Shown here piece after piece: positions 61,077-64,000 of a stretch of DNA of 64,000 nucleotides. Each line of letters starts with the position of its first letter. Positions within the stretch are counted from its first letter, which is position 1. The notes below the pieces were generated by a model. It made no database searches, was not told the DNA's origin, and worked only from the letters and a program-made list of their open reading frames with translations. Origin of the DNA: Acidobacteriota bacterium (GTDB taxonomy: Bacteria; Acidobacteriota; Thermoanaerobaculia; Multivoradales; J023). Location of the stretch: assembly GCA_029263395.1 (NCBI GenBank), contig JAJCXO010000282.1, forward strand, positions 62,001 to 126,000, written 5' to 3'. A program made the position numbers and the translations under genes.

Positions 61077-61697
61077 TCAGTGGGCGCGAGAGTCCACTCG
61101 ATCGTCGCGAAGAACGGCGGCAAGGGCCAGATCGCTGACTCCGTCAGCAACCGCTTCGGGATTGAGTGGTCCGCCAGGTCGGTACCACTTCGAAATCCAC
61201 ATCACCATGCCTAGTAAGCTGAACGCGGCAACCGTCGTATCGATGTTGTCACGCAGCTTTTTTTCTTTGCCAAGCTCGTTCAAGGTCGCACGGATCACCT
61301 CGTAATAGGCGCGCTTGCGGTGGGTGATCATCCGGCGGTCGTCGGGAGTCAGGACGTGCGTTTCGTCGATGACCAACACGGTAAAGGTGCCCTCGCCTTC
61401 CTGAGCGATCATGCGTGCATGCCCAAACAAGATCCTCTTCAACCGCTGTTCGTTGCTGCTCGAACTCAACGTCACCGCCAGAGTCTCCTTCTCCAAAAAG
61501 TCCATCGCGTGGCTCATGATGGCGAAGAGTAGCTCTTGCTTACTTTTGAAGTGGTAGTACAGCCCGGGCTTGGTCAAATCGGCACGCTCCGCAATGAGAT
61601 TCATCGAGGTCGCCTCGTAACCATGCTCCATGAAGACTCGTGCTGCTTGCCTGAGAATATTGGCCTTGCGATCTCTTCCTGCTCCCAAAGTCTTCAT
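61077..61697 (-). CDS. TetR-family transcription regulator
   Basis: The 206-residue protein has the TetR helix-turn-helix: KANILRQAARVFMEHGYEAT, then MNLIAERADLTKPGLYYHF and KSKQELLFAIM. The C-terminal ligand domain has the TetR_C_17-like pattern found in lipid- and acyl-CoA-sensing regulators. I chose the ATG at 61697; a start 27 codons earlier is possible. It is divergent from the ABC exporter gene at 62009 and probably represses it. Confidence 0.88.
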   Translation of the reverse strand: MKTLGAGRDRKANILRQAARVFMEHGYEATSMNLIAERADLTKPGLYYHFKSKQELLFAIMSHAMDFLEKETLAVTLSSSSNEQRLKRILFGHARMIAQEGEGTFTVLVIDETHVLTPDDRRMITHRKRAYYEVIRATLNELGKEKKLRDNIDTTVAAFSLLGMVMWISKWYRPGGPLNPEAVADGVSDLALAAVLRDDRVDSRAH

Positions 61698-62008
61698 CCT
61701 CTGGTTACTAGCCCGGAGACGCCACTGCGAAACCCTATTCGACGGTACCTTGGACCAACCATCCAAACGCATCGCCATTTCTCTGGTGCGTCATTCAAAT
61801 TCTAATCAACCCTTGCTTTTCACTTGAATCTCGCCTTAATCTCTTTTGCATAGATTGTTTTGACGAGAGCTTCACGGCCGAATTTACGGCAGCCTACAAC
61901 ACTGGCCCGCCCGGTGCGATCAGCTTGCTGGCGATGTCTCCGCCACGCTGTGTCTGGGGATGCCTTGCGTCGGGCGACCTCCTGCCCTTGGACTCGTGAG
62001 GTGGGCGA

Positions 62009-64000
62009 TGAGTGAAACTCAGCGCTCGCGCCGTCGGACGACAACTCAAGATAGCTCAACAACCCACGGCTTGACTCTCGCCGGATTCCTATCGCGGACC
62101 CTTCATTACTTCCGCCCTTATGTCGGACACACGGCAGTCGTGCTGGTCGCACTGCTGGTTCAAGCAGCGTTCCGAGTTGCGGTACCTATCGCCTACCAGC
62201 AGATTTTCGATCGTGCTGTTTTACAACGAGACATGGCGGTCTTGACGCGTATCCTCGGCCTCTTGTTGGCTGGCTGGGTAGTCCAAGCCACGGCAAGCCT
62301 GGTACAAGACTTCTTCTCCGCCAAGAGCGGGAATCGCGCCATGAGCGACCTCCGGCTGGCCATGTTCGATCATCTTCTGCGCCTGCCTGTTGGCTACTAT
62401 TCACGGACCGACTCAGGCGACCTGATGTCGCGGTTCTCAAACGATCTGGCAGTGATCGAAAATGCGTTCGTACGGTCGGTGCACACTTTCCTGTTCTCCG
62501 CTCTGATCTTATCGACGAGTCTGATCCTCTTATTCGTGGTCGAGTGGCGCCTAGCATTGATCACTTTAGTGGCATTACCAGCTGCGCTGCTCGGCCCCAA
62601 ATTGTTCAGCGGACGAGCCCAATGGCTGAGCTACCAGTGCAAGAAACTCGAAGCCAAGGTTGCAGCCTCGATCCAGGAAGCTATCGGATCCCACGCGGTG
62701 ATTCGTACGTTCGGCCTCCAAGACTCTCGGCTGAGGGATTTTCGTCAACAGTTGGCAGAGTTGGTGAACCTCGCCACTAAGGCACGGTTCGCCGCTACGC
62801 TGGCGAGTCGTACGGCCAGCCAAAGCGTCTATTTCATCCAGGTGCTAACTATGGGTGTGGGAGCTTTTCTCGCCATCCATGGATTCTTGTCGGTCGGTTC
62901 GTTGGTGGCTTTTGTCGCCCTGCTGCTCAATGTCGCCAACGCAGCCAATCACCTGTCCGCAGTCATGCCGGAATTGCTCCAGGCCAGTGGCGGGATGCAG
63001 CGGGTACTCGACTTCTTGTCTGAAGAACCGACAGTACGCGAAGTCCAAGGATCTCCAGCCTTGCCTCGCCTCTCCGGCAAGATCTGCTTCGAGGACGTGT
63101 CGTTCGGTTACCGCCAGAGCTCACAGGCACTACTTGGCGTCAACTTCACAGTCAACGCCGGCGAGTCGGTGGCCGTCGTCGGCCCGAGCGGCTCCGGCAA
63201 AAGCACAATCCTCAACCTAATCTTGAGACTCTATGACCCCGACGAAGGCCGAGTAACCCTCGACGGTCTCGATCTCCGCTACACCAGCGAGAGCTCGCTG
63301 CGGGCCCAGACCGGTGTCGTGCTGCAGGACTCAGTCTTGTTCAACACCACCTTGCTCGAAAACATCCGGATCGGCCAGCCCGATGCCAGCGAAGCCGATG
63401 TGCGACGGGCTGCGCGTAAGGCTGAGATCCATGATCTGATCATGTCGCTACCCAACCGCTACCGCACCCGGGTCGGAGAAGGAGGCAGCCATCTTTCCGG
63501 TGGCGAACGCCAACGGATCGCCATCGCCCGCGCTATTCTCCGCAACCCGGCACTGCTGATTCTGGACGAGCCAACATCCGCCCTCGACCCCGCCACGGCA
63601 ACTGCGGTCAACACCACTCTTAGACGAATCGGCCGCGAGTGCACAGTCTTCTCAACAACCCACCGTCTGGGATCGATCACCCACATGAACCGCATCCTGG
63701 TGATCGAACGCGGCAAGATGGTAGAACAAGGTCGGCATCAAGACTTGCTTGATCGTCAAGGGGTTTACCACCGGTTGTGGAGTAAGCAGAGCGGCTTCAC
63801 GGTTAGCGAGGACGGGCGATCCGCCCAATGTTCTCCCGAGCGCCTGAAAGCCATCCCGCTGCTCGCCGGACTTGATCATCAACGCCTGCAGACCATCGCT
63901 GACCTATTGGTCTCCGAGTCGTACCCAGAAGATCGGATCGTCTACTCCAAAGGCGAACCCGGCGACCGTTTCTACTTGATCGTTCGCGGCGAAGTCGAAC
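62009..64000 (+). CDS. ABC exporter with C-terminal cNMP-binding-like domain, cut by window end
   Basis: The frame is open for 664 codons to the end of the window. Six membrane helices lie in residues 30-330, followed by an ATPase with VGPSGSGKST near 392, LSGGERQRIAIARAI near 495 and LLILDEPTSALD near 515. After TVSEDGRSAQCSPERLKA near 600 comes the start of a cyclic-nucleotide-binding-like domain, IPLLAGLDHQRLQTIA and YSKGEPGDRFYLIVRGEVE. The start ATG has GAGGTGG upstream. It is an ABCB-type exporter; its substrate is unknown, but a second export route for the nearby RiPP products is possible. Confidence 0.88.

Overview
The window is GC-rich DNA from a Gram-negative bacterium (TolC-type outer membrane channel, an outer membrane barrel protein, periplasmic adaptor). 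Several traits together suggest an Acidobacteriota-like lineage, though this is inference: a TIGR02999-type ECF sigma factor fused by ATGA overlap to a TPR-bearing Ser/Thr kinase, secreted EF-hand/dockerin-repeat proteins, NHLM-type peptide exporters, and many toxin-antitoxin (TA) pairs. No rRNA, tRNA or CRISPR array was recognised.

Layout. 1-9 kb: a secreted protein cut by the window edge, a small monooxygenase-like protein, a UPF0462 protein, PspA beside a very large membrane protein, and a histidine kinase/NtrC-type regulator pair. 9-21.5 kb: a short-chain acyl-CoA carboxylase set (carboxyltransferase, biotin carboxylase, enoyl-CoA hydratase, AtuA-like protein), an LtrA-family membrane protein and an FAD oxidoreductase, with four complete TA pairs and one orphan antitoxin between them. 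One TA pair lies between two 150-nt copies of the 3' end of the regulator gene. 21.6-30.6 kb: an Mrr-like protein without its expected ATPase, a SRPBCC protein, a CGNR zinc-finger protein, a tandem hairpin array, a LytTR regulator with an outer membrane protein, a REP-associated transposase flanked by perfect 59-nt inverted repeats, and two decayed genes. 30.7-37.2 kb: an orphan peptide-binding lipoprotein, a B12-type radical SAM enzyme, and the sigma factor/kinase pair.

37.2-59.2 kb is the most interesting part: a RiPP (ribosomally made, modified peptide) locus. Two small precursor genes share a double-glycine leader ending in VAGG followed by Trp. The maturation genes are one stand-alone LanB-type glutamylating dehydratase domain and four separate proteins of the SpaB_C/thiopeptide-elimination type. 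No LanC cyclase, YcaO or flavoprotein decarboxylase is visible. Two uncharacterised proteins follow precursor 1, and a putative HExxH metalloprotease is divergent to it. A convergent operon holds a TolC-type channel, a HlyD-type adaptor, a C39 peptidase/ABC exporter, a second NHLM ABC protein and a cyclase-like AAA/TPR protein that lacks catalytic residues. The likely logic is modification on the leader, cleavage after Gly-Gly by the C39 domain, and export through the TolC-type conduit.

59.3-64 kb: two secreted EF-hand/dockerin-repeat proteins, a TetR regulator, and a divergent ABC exporter with a C-terminal cyclic-nucleotide-binding-like domain cut by the window end.
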